DNA of 64,000 nucleotides from Dokdonella_A sp044227025 (GTDB lineage: Bacteria; Pseudomonadota; Gammaproteobacteria; Xanthomonadales; Rhodanobacteraceae): assembly GCF_044227025.1 (NCBI RefSeq), contig NZ_JBGAFX010000002.1:372001-436000 (forward strand), read 5' to 3'. Positions 27,801 to 35,208 of the stretch are shown piece by piece (within the stretch, counting starts at the first letter, position 1; each line of letters starts with the position of its first letter). A program made the position numbers and the translations under genes. Under the pieces are notes generated by a model. The model made no database searches, was not told the DNA's origin, and worked only from the letters and a program-made list of their open reading frames with translations.

Positions 27801-28000
27801 TTGCGTCATCCGTCCAGCCACCGTCGCCGCCGACACCGACGCGCGAAGTCTCCGCAGCGGAGCCAGCGATGCCGGATCGCGGCCAGACGCTTGATCTTCC
27901 GCTGTCGCGTCCGCCGGTGACGGAGACGCGGCCGACCGAGTCCACACCGTCTGCGCCGAAACCCGCGCCATCCGCGGACGACGAGGCAAAGCCGGACTGA
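24848..28000 (+). CDS. rne: Ribonuclease E
   Basis: 1050 residues, full-length RNase E. S1 RNA-binding domain at about 35-120; 5'-sensor and RNase H-like regions follow. Catalytic Asp301 (LTAIDINSSK) and Asp344 (IVIDFIDMD) and the zinc-link Cys402/Cys405 (VCPRCEGHG) match E. coli Asp303, Asp346, Cys404 and Cys407. After residue 520 the tail is disordered: Gln/Arg-rich blocks, a strongly basic RSRRRGRRGGRRRRKDG segment near residue 755, then a Pro/Ala-rich stretch that probably scaffolds a degradosome. GAAAGGAA lies just before ATG 24848. It initiates mRNA decay and processes rRNA and tRNA. Confidence 0.97.
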   Translation: MKRMLINATQREELRVAIVDGQNLYDLDIEIPSKEQKKANIYKARITRVEPSLEACFVDYGADRHGFLPLKEISSDYFTPGANPNKATIRELLKEGQEIVVQVEKEERGNKGAALTTFISLAGRYMVLMPNNPKAGGVSRRIEGEDRANIKEALDHLQVPDEMGLIVRTAGLGRDAEELQWDLDYLLQLWKAISDAAQSRAAPFLIYQESKLIIRALRDYLRNDIGEILIDHEELYQDAREFVQQVMPNNLRKLKLYQDTTPLFSRFQIETQIENAFERTVRLPSGGSIVIDQTEALTAIDINSSKATKGSDIEETAFNTNCEAAVEIARQLRIRDAGGLIVIDFIDMDSPRHQRDVEEKLKDALKLDRARVQIGRISRFGLLEMSRQRLRPSLGEATQIVCPRCEGHGRIRGVESLSLSALRLVEEHAMKDSTGQVLVQAPPSVANFLLNEKRKQLTEIEARHDVNVIVVADDKLETPHLEIQRLRAADIGEESRPSYQRTTPIAPTPLPQMLRPSEEPEQPAVAGVVRAVPAPERPEPAATIQLPATTAAPVAAPASGGLIARFVGWFRGSNTPAPAAPAPRAAAPARSQPARPGQQRPNGSTQQNRPQQQQRTGNAPSQRDGQRDNQRDSQRDTRRDGRSGGGEQRGGQNQKQQQQQQGRGNRRDERNRSGEQPAVGDAKPQAPRQASDARPATEPRPPASTPVAKPIVDETIQPALIAATQDVAASAGTTPEASKADSDTPRDELRSRRRGRRGGRRRRKDGGAEGTGTPDAQGATDHDFDDEEGGEESRNETPTASPKPAPRPAPAPTPRAEPARAETVATPVVATAVIEPRPTPTPAPMRTEAPLVAPIPPTSPTPIAVPPAAQDRATAAAAPERTPAQAAPAVSASEPVPVPPRVQAPAASSPPAAATPLTPPRSVATAPPVSPFSERALPREVAAAIGAMLHAPQTPTPVAAPKVESPTAPASQQPIAKPAPPPVPVASSVQPPSPPTPTREVSAAEPAMPDRGQTLDLPLSRPPVTETRPTESTPSAPKPAPSADDEAKPD

Positions 28001-28008
28001 AGTCGAAC

Positions 28009-28038
28009 GGCGGCTGGCGCGAAAGCGCGTCAGCCGCC
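28009..28038. terminator. Strong hairpin between convergent rne and gacA
   Basis: GGCGGCTGGCGCG (28009-28021) pairs with CGCGTCAGCCGCC (28026-28038) around loop AAAG, 13 pairs with one G-U. It begins 8 bases after the rne stop and includes the last three codons and stop of the opposite gene. No T-run follows, so it may protect 3' ends rather than terminate alone. Confidence 0.6.
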
Positions 28039-28686
28039 AAGCGAGCGGGTGCGGTCGTCGACCAACCCGTGCGAATGCGCCAGATGCGCAAGTTCGACCG
28101 GATTCTCGACGCCGAGTTTTTCGAACAACCGGTACTTGTAGGTTGCGACGGTTTTCGCGCTGAGCTTGAGCTTGCTCGCGATCCCCTGCATGTCCTGTCC
28201 GCGCGCGAGCATGATCGCGACATCCAGTTCGCGTGCCGACAACGTCTCGAACGGCGACTCCGTGCGTCCGTCCAGCGCGCCCAGCGCCAGCAGTTCGGCG
28301 ATATCCGGGGAAAGGTAGCGCTTGCCGTCAGCGACCTGGCGAACCGCACGCACTAGCTCGTCCGCCGCGCAACCCTTGGTCAGGTAGCCGGACGCGCCGG
28401 CTTCGATCAACCGGCGCGGAAACGGCGCTTCGCTGACAACCGTCAGGATCACGATGCGCGTGGCGAGCTTGTGCTTGCGCACGCGATCGGTGAGCTCGAT
28501 GCCGCTGAGGCGAGGCATGTGCACGTCGACGATGGCGACGTCGGGCGATTCGCTGCGGATCATCGCCAATCCGGTTTCGCCATCGGCGGCTTCACCCGCG
28601 ATTTCGATGCCCGTCTGCTGCGCAAGGATCATGCGAAACCCGGTCCGCACGAGTTCGTGATCGTCAATCAGGACCACACGAATCAT
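28030..28686 (-). CDS. gacA: GacA/UvrY-type response regulator (NarL/FixJ family)
   Basis: 218 residues. Receiver domain with acidic pocket DDHELVRTGFR, phosphorylated Asp in DVAIVDVHMPRLSG near residue 54, and conserved Lys in GYLTKG. C-terminal LuxR-type helix-turn-helix: SPFETLSARELDVAIMLARGQ, then SAKTVATYKYRLFEKLGV. The match to E. coli UvrY and pseudomonad GacA runs the whole length, including the ESPFxxLSxREL linker. In those systems it activates small RNAs that sequester CsrA/RsmA. ATG 28686 has the strong Shine-Dalgarno GAGGAGGGG; the frame upstream has none of the family sequence. The BarA/GacS kinase is not in the window. Confidence 0.88.
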   Translation of the reverse strand: MIRVVLIDDHELVRTGFRMILAQQTGIEIAGEAADGETGLAMIRSESPDVAIVDVHMPRLSGIELTDRVRKHKLATRIVILTVVSEAPFPRRLIEAGASGYLTKGCAADELVRAVRQVADGKRYLSPDIAELLALGALDGRTESPFETLSARELDVAIMLARGQDMQGIASKLKLSAKTVATYKYRLFEKLGVENPVELAHLAHSHGLVDDRTRSLGG

Positions 28687-28732
28687 TCCGTCCCCTCCTC
28701 GTCCCCACAAGGTGGCTCCGACAATAGCGCAG

Positions 28733-28759
28733 TTCACGATGCTTCGTCCCGCATATAAT
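28733..28759 (+). promoter_or_regulatory. Possible promoter reading toward the tRNA-Ser region
   Basis: An exact TATAAT at 28754-28759, with a weak TTCACG at 28733-28738 (15-base spacer). Transcription would pass a small stem GGTTC-TAGTGC-GAACC (from 28766) and the truncated tRNA copy before reaching the intact tRNA. No protein gene starts downstream before 29345. Confidence 0.4.
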
Positions 28760-28932
28760 GGACGCGGTTCTAGTGCGAACCGGGACGGTTCACTGCGACT
28801 ACAGCAGCGAATCAAATACAGTGACGCGATATATCGGGGCGCTTCAGGAAAACTGGCGTCTTCCCCGCGTACGGGGGAAAGGGCGAGCAAGAGTGTTGCG
28901 CTGGATAGTCAAACCGACGGCACTGGTCGCGA

Positions 28933-29013
28933 ATACCGGCGGCGCCGGTCGCAATGCCCACAACAGTTCGATGTACGGAGAGATGGCCGAGCGGTCCAAG
29001 GCACCGGTCTTGA
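28933..29013 (+). repeat. Upstream copy of an 81-base direct repeat holding a truncated tRNA-Ser
   Basis: Matches 29091-29171 with five mismatches at an offset of 158 bases. It contains the pre-tRNA hairpin ACCGGC-GGC-GCCGGT and bases 1-37 of tRNA-Ser (28977-29013) up to the anticodon TGA. After that the sequence diverges into unrelated short palindromes (AGCGGC-GCAA-GCCGCT, GGGCA-GGA-TGCCC). The 3' half of the tRNA is absent, so this copy cannot give a functional tRNA. Confidence 0.8.
28977..29013 (+). pseudogene. Truncated tRNA-Ser(UGA), 5' half only
   Basis: GGAGAGATGGCCGAGCGG, then TCCAAGGCACCGGTCTTGA, equals the acceptor 5' strand, D arm and 5' anticodon arm of the intact gene at 29135, with CC for TT in the D loop. 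No variable arm, T arm or 3' acceptor strand follows. Confidence 0.78.
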
Positions 29014-29090
29014 GCGCGGAGGCAGGATGCCGGAGCCAACAGCGGCGCAAGCCGCTGGCCCGAAGGGCGAAGGGCAGGATGCCCTGAGTA

Positions 29091-29171
29091 ATACCGGCGG
29101 CGCCGGTCGCGATGCACACAACGGTTCGATGTACGGAGAGATGGCCGAGCGGTTTAAGGCACCGGTCTTGA
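29091..29171 (+). repeat. Downstream copy of the 81-base direct repeat (intact tRNA side)
   Basis: Second copy of the block at 28933-29013. It covers 44 bases of upstream flank plus the first 37 bases of the functional tRNA-Ser gene. Confidence 0.8.
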
Positions 29172-29224
29172 AAACCGGCGTGGTAGCGATACCACCGTGG
29201 GTTCGAATCCCACTCTCTCCGCCA
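29135..29224 (+). tRNA. tRNA-Ser (anticodon UGA)
   Basis: 90 bases including an encoded CCA. The acceptor stem pairs GGAGAGA (29135-29141) with TCTCTCC (29214-29220), with discriminator G and CCA at 29221-29224. The anticodon loop is CTTGAAA with anticodon TGA, flanked by stem ACCGG/CCGGT. A long class II variable arm (GTGGTAGCGATACCAC) is typical of tRNA-Ser. The T arm is GTGGGTTCGAATCCCAC. It reads UCA and related serine codons. Confidence 0.97.
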
Positions 29225-29344
29225 ATCTCGCGCTGCTGAAAGACACGCAACAGGTTCGACCCACGATACTTGCAGCGGCTCCTCCATCGACGAAAGCGAT
29301 TGCGGGCCATCACCAATCGCTTGACGACGCAGGATTTGCCGACC

Positions 29345-31300
29345 ATGCCCATTCCCGACGCCACTGCGGCCTCCCCCCTGCGCCAGCGCTATGCGCCGCT
29401 GCTATGGCTCGCTGCGACCTTCTTCAGCATCGAATCCCTCACGCGCCTGGTCCTGTTGATCAAGACCGGTGACGGCGTGCCGGCGCACATCACCAGTTGG
29501 GTGTACCTGTTCGCGGTCGGGCTTGCCTACGATTTCGTCGCGTTCGTCTACTTCGCTTGGCCCCTCGTGCTGTTCCTGTGGCTCGCGCCGAGCCGCTTCT
29601 ACGCCTCGCGACCGTCGCGGGCGGTACTCGCGCTGCTCGCGTTCGCACTGCTCTACATCCTCATGTTCGTCGCGGCGGCGGAGTGGCTTTTCTGGGACGA
29701 GTTCGCGACCCGCTTCAACTTCATCGCAGTCGACTACCTCGTCTACTCGCGCGAGGTCATTGGCAACATCCGCGCGTCCTATCCGGTCGGAAAACTGCTG
29801 CTGCTGCTCGCTGCCGTGGCGGCCGCCATCGTCTACGCCACGCGCCGCGGCTGGCTGCCGCGCCCGCAGGGAGCGCGTGGGCGCACCCGTTCGCTGGTCA
29901 CGCTCGCTTGGCTGGTGCTGACCGTCGGCGTCACCGCGCTGGTCGACAGTGAACAGAAGAACCGCAGCGAGAACGCGTACGTCAACGAGCTCGCCGGCAA
30001 TGGCATCTACGAGTTCTTCTCCGCCTACCGCAACAACGAACTCGACTGGGATCGTTTCTACAAGACGCTGCCCGAAGCCGAAGCGTTCTCGAAAATGCGC
30101 GAGCTGCTGCAGACGCCGGAATCGCGCGCCGTCGGCACCGACGTGCACGACATCTCCCGCGAGATCGTCAACCCCGGGCCCGAGAAGCATCTCAACGTCG
30201 TGCTTGTCAGCGTGGAGAGCCTGTCGGCGGATTTCCTGACCGCGTTCGGCAACACCAAGGGCATCACCCCGAATCTCGACGCATTGGCCGACAAGAGCCT
30301 GTTCTTCACCAATCTCTATGCGAGTGGAACGCGCACCGTGCGCGGACTCGAAGCGCTTTCGCTGTCTGTCCCGCCGACTCCGGGCCAGTCGATCGTCAAG
30401 CGCCCCGACAACGAGAACCTGTTTTCACTTGGCTCGGTGTTCGGCAGCAAGGGCTACGACTCGATGTTCGTCTACGGTGGCTACGGCTACTTCGACAACA
30501 TGAACTATTTCTTCGGACACAACGGCTATCGCATTGCCGACCGCACCGAGATTCCGCGCAACGAAGTGCATCACGGCAACATCTGGGGCGTTGCGGACGA
30601 GGACCTGTTCACCCTTACCCTGAAGGAAGTCGACAAGGCGGCGGCGAGCGGCAAGCCGTTCTTCGCGCATGTCATGACGACATCGAACCATCCACCATTC
30701 ACCTATCCGGCCGATCGCATCGACCTTCCCTCCGGCAAGGCCGGGCGTTCGGGCGCGGTCAAGTACACCGACTGGGCGATTGGCGATTTCCTGAAGCGCG
30801 CGGCGGGCAAGCCGTGGTTCGACGACACCGTGTTCGTCATCACCGCGGACCACTGCTCGTCGAGCTGGGGACGCAGCGCTCTACCGATGCACCGTTACCA
30901 CATTCCGCTGTTCATCTACTCGCCCAAGCACATCCAGCCGGCCCGCGTGGATCGCCTGATGGCGCAGATCGACATCCCGCCGACACTGCTAGGCCTGCTC
31001 AACTTCAGCTACACGAGCAGCTTCTACGGCTACGATCTGTTCAAGCTGGAACCGGGTCGCGAACGCGTCCTGCTTGGCAACTACCAGAAGGCCGGGCTCT
31101 TCCAAGGCGACACCCTGACCATCCTCGCACCGAAGCAGGGCGTGCAGCAGTTCGTTCCAAAACTCGACGACAGCGGCGATGCGACGCCGCTGCTCGAAGA
31201 GAAACCGGAACTCGTCGACGAAGCGGTCGCGTACTACCAGACGGCCGCTTATCGCTTCGGTCATGGCCTGATGCGTCACGAACCCGCCCTGCAACCATGA
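29345..31300 (+). CDS. LtaS-like sulfatase-fold phosphoglycerol transferase
   Basis: 651 residues. Five N-terminal membrane helices (to about residue 180) are followed by a periplasmic alkaline-phosphatase/sulfatase domain. Visible metal and nucleophile landmarks are VLVSVESLSADFL, the Thr nucleophile region YASGTRTVRGLEALSLSVPP, and ITADHCSSSWG with SNHPPFTYP. The family transfers phosphoglycerol or phosphoethanolamine groups: LtaS in Gram-positives, OpgB-like proteins in Gram-negatives, where glucans or lipids are modified. ATG 29345 is chosen because residues encoded upstream overlap tRNA flank and lack homology. It stands alone between tRNA-Ser and a convergent gene. Confidence 0.9.
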   Translation: MPIPDATAASPLRQRYAPLLWLAATFFSIESLTRLVLLIKTGDGVPAHITSWVYLFAVGLAYDFVAFVYFAWPLVLFLWLAPSRFYASRPSRAVLALLAFALLYILMFVAAAEWLFWDEFATRFNFIAVDYLVYSREVIGNIRASYPVGKLLLLLAAVAAAIVYATRRGWLPRPQGARGRTRSLVTLAWLVLTVGVTALVDSEQKNRSENAYVNELAGNGIYEFFSAYRNNELDWDRFYKTLPEAEAFSKMRELLQTPESRAVGTDVHDISREIVNPGPEKHLNVVLVSVESLSADFLTAFGNTKGITPNLDALADKSLFFTNLYASGTRTVRGLEALSLSVPPTPGQSIVKRPDNENLFSLGSVFGSKGYDSMFVYGGYGYFDNMNYFFGHNGYRIADRTEIPRNEVHHGNIWGVADEDLFTLTLKEVDKAAASGKPFFAHVMTTSNHPPFTYPADRIDLPSGKAGRSGAVKYTDWAIGDFLKRAAGKPWFDDTVFVITADHCSSSWGRSALPMHRYHIPLFIYSPKHIQPARVDRLMAQIDIPPTLLGLLNFSYTSSFYGYDLFKLEPGRERVLLGNYQKAGLFQGDTLTILAPKQGVQQFVPKLDDSGDATPLLEEKPELVDEAVAYYQTAAYRFGHGLMRHEPALQP

Positions 31301-31309
31301 CCTGTTGTT

Positions 31310-32266
31310 TCAGAGCGGCCCGAGGTTGTTGATGCACAGCATCGGTCGCGCCGCCGGGAAGAAGTAGCCGACGCCGATGCAGGCTTCCTGCGATTCCTCG
31401 TCCTCGCCGGCGTGGACGGGCGCGCCGGTCACGTTGTCGTACGTGCATCGATAAGTCATTCCGCTGCCTGAAAACGCGTAGAACGCGGGCGGATTGAAGG
31501 TCGCAATTGCAGGATGTTGCCAATTGGTCGACACGACCAGGGGCGAGGTTGCATCCTCGATCCTCGACTCGGTAGCGAAGTGGTGCGTGCGCGTCGACAG
31601 CCACCAGAACTTCGCGCCCGTCGGGGTCGCGCAGGTTTGCTGCGCAGGAAATCCGCCGGTCGGCGACGGGATCGACAAGGTCAGATTGGCGGCGAGATAC
31701 GTTGCCGACTTCGTGTAGGTGACCGCAGGAGCCAGCGCATCGGCAGTCATCACGGCCGACGTGGTGAGCGCAGTGCTGCCATTGTTGCGCACATACATCT
31801 GCACGAACATCGGCTGCGACGGCATGACTTCGACCGCCAGCGGCGTGCCGCTTCCGTCGTCGGTCGGCAGCAGCAGTTCCCCTGCCGGATCATGCGCCGC
31901 GTAGACCCACGCGGCATTGCCGCCGCCCTCGCTGAAACCGCAGGGAATCGACGTGAGTGTGCCCGGCGGTTGGCGCTCGGACGGGTTCCAGCCCGTGTCG
32001 TAGGTCGCGAACAGGATGAGGTGATGCATGCCCGGCGACATGCTCGATGCCCAGCGCTTGATGCCCATGGTCGACGTGTTGGGCGCCAGGAAGTAGTAGC
32101 AATACGTCGCGGAGCTCTGCGCCGGAACCACGATGTTCGGAGTGGCCACCTCGAAACCGAGATGTGGCTCGAATCCGTTCGCGAAGACGAGGTCGCTGCC
32201 GGCGCATGCCGGCGATGCGGCCGCGACCAGCAGCGCCGCAATACTTCCTCGCACAAACGTCCCCAT
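31310..32266 (-). CDS. Exported copper-monooxygenase-like (PHM/DBH fold) protein with N-terminal FANGFE motif
   Basis: 318 residues. A signal peptide (to about residue 22, ending ACAG) is followed at once by SDLVFANGFEPHLGF, a version of the motif that other exported proteins here carry at the C terminus. The rest resembles the two beta-sandwich domains of ascorbate-dependent type II copper monooxygenases: GMHHLILFATYD (HH pair), a second strand FVQMYVRNNGS, THHFATES and the closing ACIGVGYFFPA. Several expected copper ligands are not seen: there is no His in the VQxHY-type strand and no Met before the final Cys. It may bind one copper or none. Convergent with the LtaS-like gene. Confidence 0.55.
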   Translation of the reverse strand: MGTFVRGSIAALLVAAASPACAGSDLVFANGFEPHLGFEVATPNIVVPAQSSATYCYYFLAPNTSTMGIKRWASSMSPGMHHLILFATYDTGWNPSERQPPGTLTSIPCGFSEGGGNAAWVYAAHDPAGELLLPTDDGSGTPLAVEVMPSQPMFVQMYVRNNGSTALTTSAVMTADALAPAVTYTKSATYLAANLTLSIPSPTGGFPAQQTCATPTGAKFWWLSTRTHHFATESRIEDATSPLVVSTNWQHPAIATFNPPAFYAFSGSGMTYRCTYDNVTGAPVHAGEDEESQEACIGVGYFFPAARPMLCINNLGPL

Positions 32267-32442
32267 GGCAGCACCCCAATGCTTCGACGGTGCCGCCACT
32301 ATAGGCCCGTGGCGCGCTTCGCGCGATCCGCTGCGCACGAGCCGCGGAGCAAGCTCCGCTGCATAGCAAATCCGGCCGATTCCGTGGGACCGGGCTTGCG
32401 CGGCTCAAACCGTGCGGCCCGGCCGGATCCGACGGAGGTTCC

Positions 32443-33003
32443 TCAAGGCGATTGAGGGCACGTCGCGGGTTGCGCAGCCGCCAGCTTCGCGATTTCCTCC
32501 GCCGTCGCGGGCTTCCACGCTGCACCGGCGCCATCGAACAGGACGCGCCACTGCCCATCGTGATCCTTGACCCAGGTCGAGGTATAGCGGCTGGTCGACC
32601 AGCGCTGCTTCGCCTTCGGATCGAAGTCCTCGAGCCATGCCGGCCCGGATGAAAGGGCGATGGCCGGATCACCGCCGATCGAGACAAAGCCGGGATGCCA
32701 ATGCAGGGCGAAGGTCTTGCCCTCGATGATCTCTTTCCATCGTTCGACCACGGCGGCCCGGCCACGTTGCGGTGCTGCCGTGCCGGCGGCAAACACCGCG
32801 CCTTCGTGCACGTAGCCGGCGAAGGCCGCCGCGTCGTGCGCTTGCACGCTGCGTGAAAAACCGGCCTCGCGGTTCCAAACCTCGCATTCCGCTGCGGTCA
32901 TGCCCGCCTTCGGCTCCGTTGCCTTCGGCGCATCGGCTGCGGCTGCGGTCGCGCAGACCATGGCCAGCGCGATCGCCATCGTCGTCTTGCCCATCTTCGT
33001 CAT
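32443..33003 (-). CDS. Exported SnoaL/DUF4440-like (NTF2-fold) protein
   Basis: 186 residues. A signal peptide (to about residue 23, ATAAAA) is followed by an NTF2-fold domain: a first helix VWNREAGFSRSVQAHDAAAFAGYVHEGAVF, RGRAAVVERWKEIIEG, and strands ending WSTSRYTSTWVKDHDGQWRVLFDGAGAAW. This matches the DUF4440/SnoaL-like group, which contains small periplasmic proteins and ketosteroid-isomerase-like enzymes. No catalytic residues can be assigned. Start is ATG 33003; ATG at codon 4 is also possible. Monocistronic. Confidence 0.75.
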   Translation of the reverse strand: MTKMGKTTMAIALAMVCATAAAADAPKATEPKAGMTAAECEVWNREAGFSRSVQAHDAAAFAGYVHEGAVFAAGTAAPQRGRAAVVERWKEIIEGKTFALHWHPGFVSIGGDPAIALSSGPAWLEDFDPKAKQRWSTSRYTSTWVKDHDGQWRVLFDGAGAAWKPATAEEIAKLAAAQPATCPQSP

Positions 33004-33157
33004 TCCTCACAAGGGACCGCGCGTGTGCCACGACACGGGCTGCGCCGGGTGGCGAGCAGGACGATGCTTCGTGAATGCACGCGCCCAGACAAGTCCGTTG
33101 CGACGGAATGCACCGGTAACGCGCCAACCCGCGGTACTCATGGGCCGCGCGCGGCCA

Positions 33158-33493
33158 TCACCCGGCGACGCCGTCCTCGCAACCGAGAACGCCGGCGAGT
33201 TCGAGCCAGTGGCGGCCGTTGACGATGCGATACCCATGCAGCATGCCGCGGTCAGCCGCCTTCTGCATCGCGCTGAGCGCCGTGAACGCGGCGTGTGCCG
33301 CCTCCCGCCCACCCGGACTGAAGTCGATCCGCACGTCGAACCACGAGCGACCGCTCGGCGCGTGCGAGTTCGGCGATATGCGGCAACGCGATTGCCCGCT
33401 GGCGAGAACCTGCTCCAGCTCCATCGAAGCGTCGATCAGCTCGATCGTCGCGATGTGGCGCCAGTCGTCGTGCAGTTTCAGAACCGTGGTCAT
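33158..33493 (-). CDS. Unrecognised small cytoplasmic protein (paralogue of the 52.1 kb protein)
   Basis: 111 residues, no signal peptide or membrane segment. Family not recognised. The pattern DWRHIATIEL, then SWFDVRIDF, then a long helix (HAAFTALSAMQKAADRG), then YRIVNGRHWLEL parallels QWCLMATLQV, VWFNLLVDA, LLNALHSIAKCG and FRIIAGERWLHS in the protein at 52074-52439. The two appear to be distant members of one small family. ATG 33493 is chosen as the first start upstream of the shared region. Context gives no functional clue. Confidence 0.6.
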   Translation of the reverse strand: MTTVLKLHDDWRHIATIELIDASMELEQVLASGQSRCRISPNSHAPSGRSWFDVRIDFSPGGREAAHAAFTALSAMQKAADRGMLHGYRIVNGRHWLELAGVLGCEDGVAG

Positions 33494-33656
33494 GAATCGC
33501 AACCTTCGGAACCCGAATCCGCTCACGATACGGCATTGCCGCCGGGCCAGCATGTGGCGACCCCCAAGGAAGCGTGACGCCGGTCACGCGCCTGCGCGCG
33601 GGCAGATCTTCCGGCGCGAAATGCCGACGAGCGGCGGAATGGTCTACGCTTGCGCA

Positions 33657-34088
33657 ATGAATACCGGATCGACGAATGGCGCGGCATCGCTGCTGCGTGC
33701 GGTGGGGACCCTGCATATCAAGCTGGTGCTCGATGCGCTGCGTGACCTCGTGTTGAGCCCGCTCTCGCTCGCCGCGACGCTGGTAGACCTGCTCCTGTTG
33801 AAACGGCAGCCACCGCGATACCTGCGGGCCGTGCTGCGCTTGGGTGCGCGCAGCGATCGCTGGATCGACGTCTGGTCCGGCGGCGAGGAAGAACACGTGC
33901 CATCGCGCGAGAGCGTGGATGCCCTGCTCTCCCGCGTCGAGGAGGTCGTGCGCGACCCGCAAACCGGTGCGCGACGTGCGCGCGTACTGAAGCGCTGGGC
34001 CGAACGACAGCTCGCGCGCGCGGTCCGTTCGACCACCATGACGGCCGCCGCAGGGGCCAAGCGCGACTCGACCGGTCGCGACGCATAG
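33657..34088 (+). CDS. Conserved hypothetical protein with a membrane-associated N-terminal helix
   Basis: 143 residues. Two amphipathic or weakly hydrophobic helices (about 12-60: LHIKLVLDALRDLVLSPLSLAATLVDLLLL) are followed by a conserved-looking RSDRWIDVWSGGEEE segment and a basic C-terminal helix. No family recognised with confidence. The frame runs open upstream to 33219, but the composition before ATG 33657 is shadow-like. Followed 80 bases later by proline iminopeptidase. Confidence 0.65.
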   Translation: MNTGSTNGAASLLRAVGTLHIKLVLDALRDLVLSPLSLAATLVDLLLLKRQPPRYLRAVLRLGARSDRWIDVWSGGEEEHVPSRESVDALLSRVEEVVRDPQTGARRARVLKRWAERQLARAVRSTTMTAAAGAKRDSTGRDA

Positions 34089-34167
34089 CGAGCGGCCAAG
34101 CCCGCACGCACTGCCCGTTCGAGCCGCATCACCGCTATGCTCGCGTGCATTTCCGCGGAGCCGTTCC

Positions 34168-35124
34168 ATGCGCGAGCTTTATCCCGAAATCGAGCCGGAT
34201 CGCACCCAGCGCGTCGCCGTCGACGCACTGCACGAACTGCACGTCGAGGAATGCGGCAATCCGGACGGCCTGCCCGTCGTGTTCCTGCATGGCGGCCCGG
34301 GCGCCGGAGTTTCTCCCTACCATCGGCGCTTTTTCGATCCGGCGCGCTACCGCATCGTGCTGTTCGACCAGCGCGGCGCGGGCAAATCGACGCCGCGCGG
34401 CGAGCTGCGCGACAACACGACCGCGCATCTCGTGCACGATATCGAGACGATCCGCGCGCGCCTCGGCATCGAGCGCTGGCTCGTGTTCGGTGGCTCGTGG
34501 GGTTCCACGCTCGCGCTCGCGTACGCGCAGGCCCATCCGACGCGTGCGCTCGGCCTCGTGCTGCGCGGAATCTTCCTCGGCCGGCCGTGCGAAGTACGCT
34601 GGTTCAGCGAACTCGACGGTGGCGCACGCTGGATCTTCCCGGAGCGCTGGTCGCGCTACCTCACGCATATTCCCGCAGACGAACACGCCGACTTGGTCGA
34701 AGCCTACTGGCGACGACTCGAAAGCAAAGACGAATCGGTCCGCGTCGCGGCCGCGCTCGCGTGGGACGATTGGGAAGGCGGCAGCACCACCCTGCTCCAC
34801 GACCCGCACGCTGCCGGCTCCGAAGGGCCGGACAGCGCGCTCGTGCATGCGCGCACCGAAGCCCACTACTTCCGCCACGCCTGTTTCCTCGAACCGGACC
34901 AGTTGCTGCGCGACGTGGAGCGCATCCGCCACATACCTGCCACGATCGTGCAGGGCCGCTACGACATCATCTGTCCGCCGCGCAGCGCCGTCGATCTCGC
35001 GAAGGCGTGGCCGGAAGCCGCGCTCGACATCGTGCTCGCGGGCCACAGCGCGGCCGACCCGGCCATCGTCGACGCGCTCGTGCGCGCGACCGATGCCATG
35101 GCAGATCGCTTCGCGCCAAGGTAA
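34168..35124 (+). CDS. pip: Proline iminopeptidase
   Basis: 318 residues, standard length. An alpha/beta hydrolase that removes N-terminal proline from peptides (family S33). Landmarks: oxyanion HGGPGAG, the DQRGAGKSTP block, nucleophile Ser110 in GGSWGS, Asp266 in QGRYDIICP and His293 in LAGHSA. The cap domain carries the residues EHADLVEAYWRRLES typical of the bacterial enzyme. Cytoplasmic. Confidence 0.95.
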   Translation: MRELYPEIEPDRTQRVAVDALHELHVEECGNPDGLPVVFLHGGPGAGVSPYHRRFFDPARYRIVLFDQRGAGKSTPRGELRDNTTAHLVHDIETIRARLGIERWLVFGGSWGSTLALAYAQAHPTRALGLVLRGIFLGRPCEVRWFSELDGGARWIFPERWSRYLTHIPADEHADLVEAYWRRLESKDESVRVAAALAWDDWEGGSTTLLHDPHAAGSEGPDSALVHARTEAHYFRHACFLEPDQLLRDVERIRHIPATIVQGRYDIICPPRSAVDLAKAWPEAALDIVLAGHSAADPAIVDALVRATDAMADRFAPR

Positions 35125-35208
35125 TGCCCGACCGGGCGTCGTCGCGCTTGTCCAAATCGTGCGTCGAATGGCGTTCTTGAGGTAACACCACTGCACGAGG
35201 AAATCACC

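Noticed and set aside
28760..28932. A Gac-controlled RsmY/RsmZ-type small RNA next to gacA
   Set aside because: Only a few scattered GGA motifs, none clearly in hairpin loops, no TGTAAG-type GacA box and no terminator.
28977..29013. A second functional tRNA-Ser
   Set aside because: No variable arm, T arm or 3' acceptor strand follows the anticodon.
29135..29344. An integrated element at the tRNA-Ser gene
   Set aside because: No integrase or att-like repeat of the tRNA 3' end is found downstream; the next gene is an ordinary LtaS-like gene.
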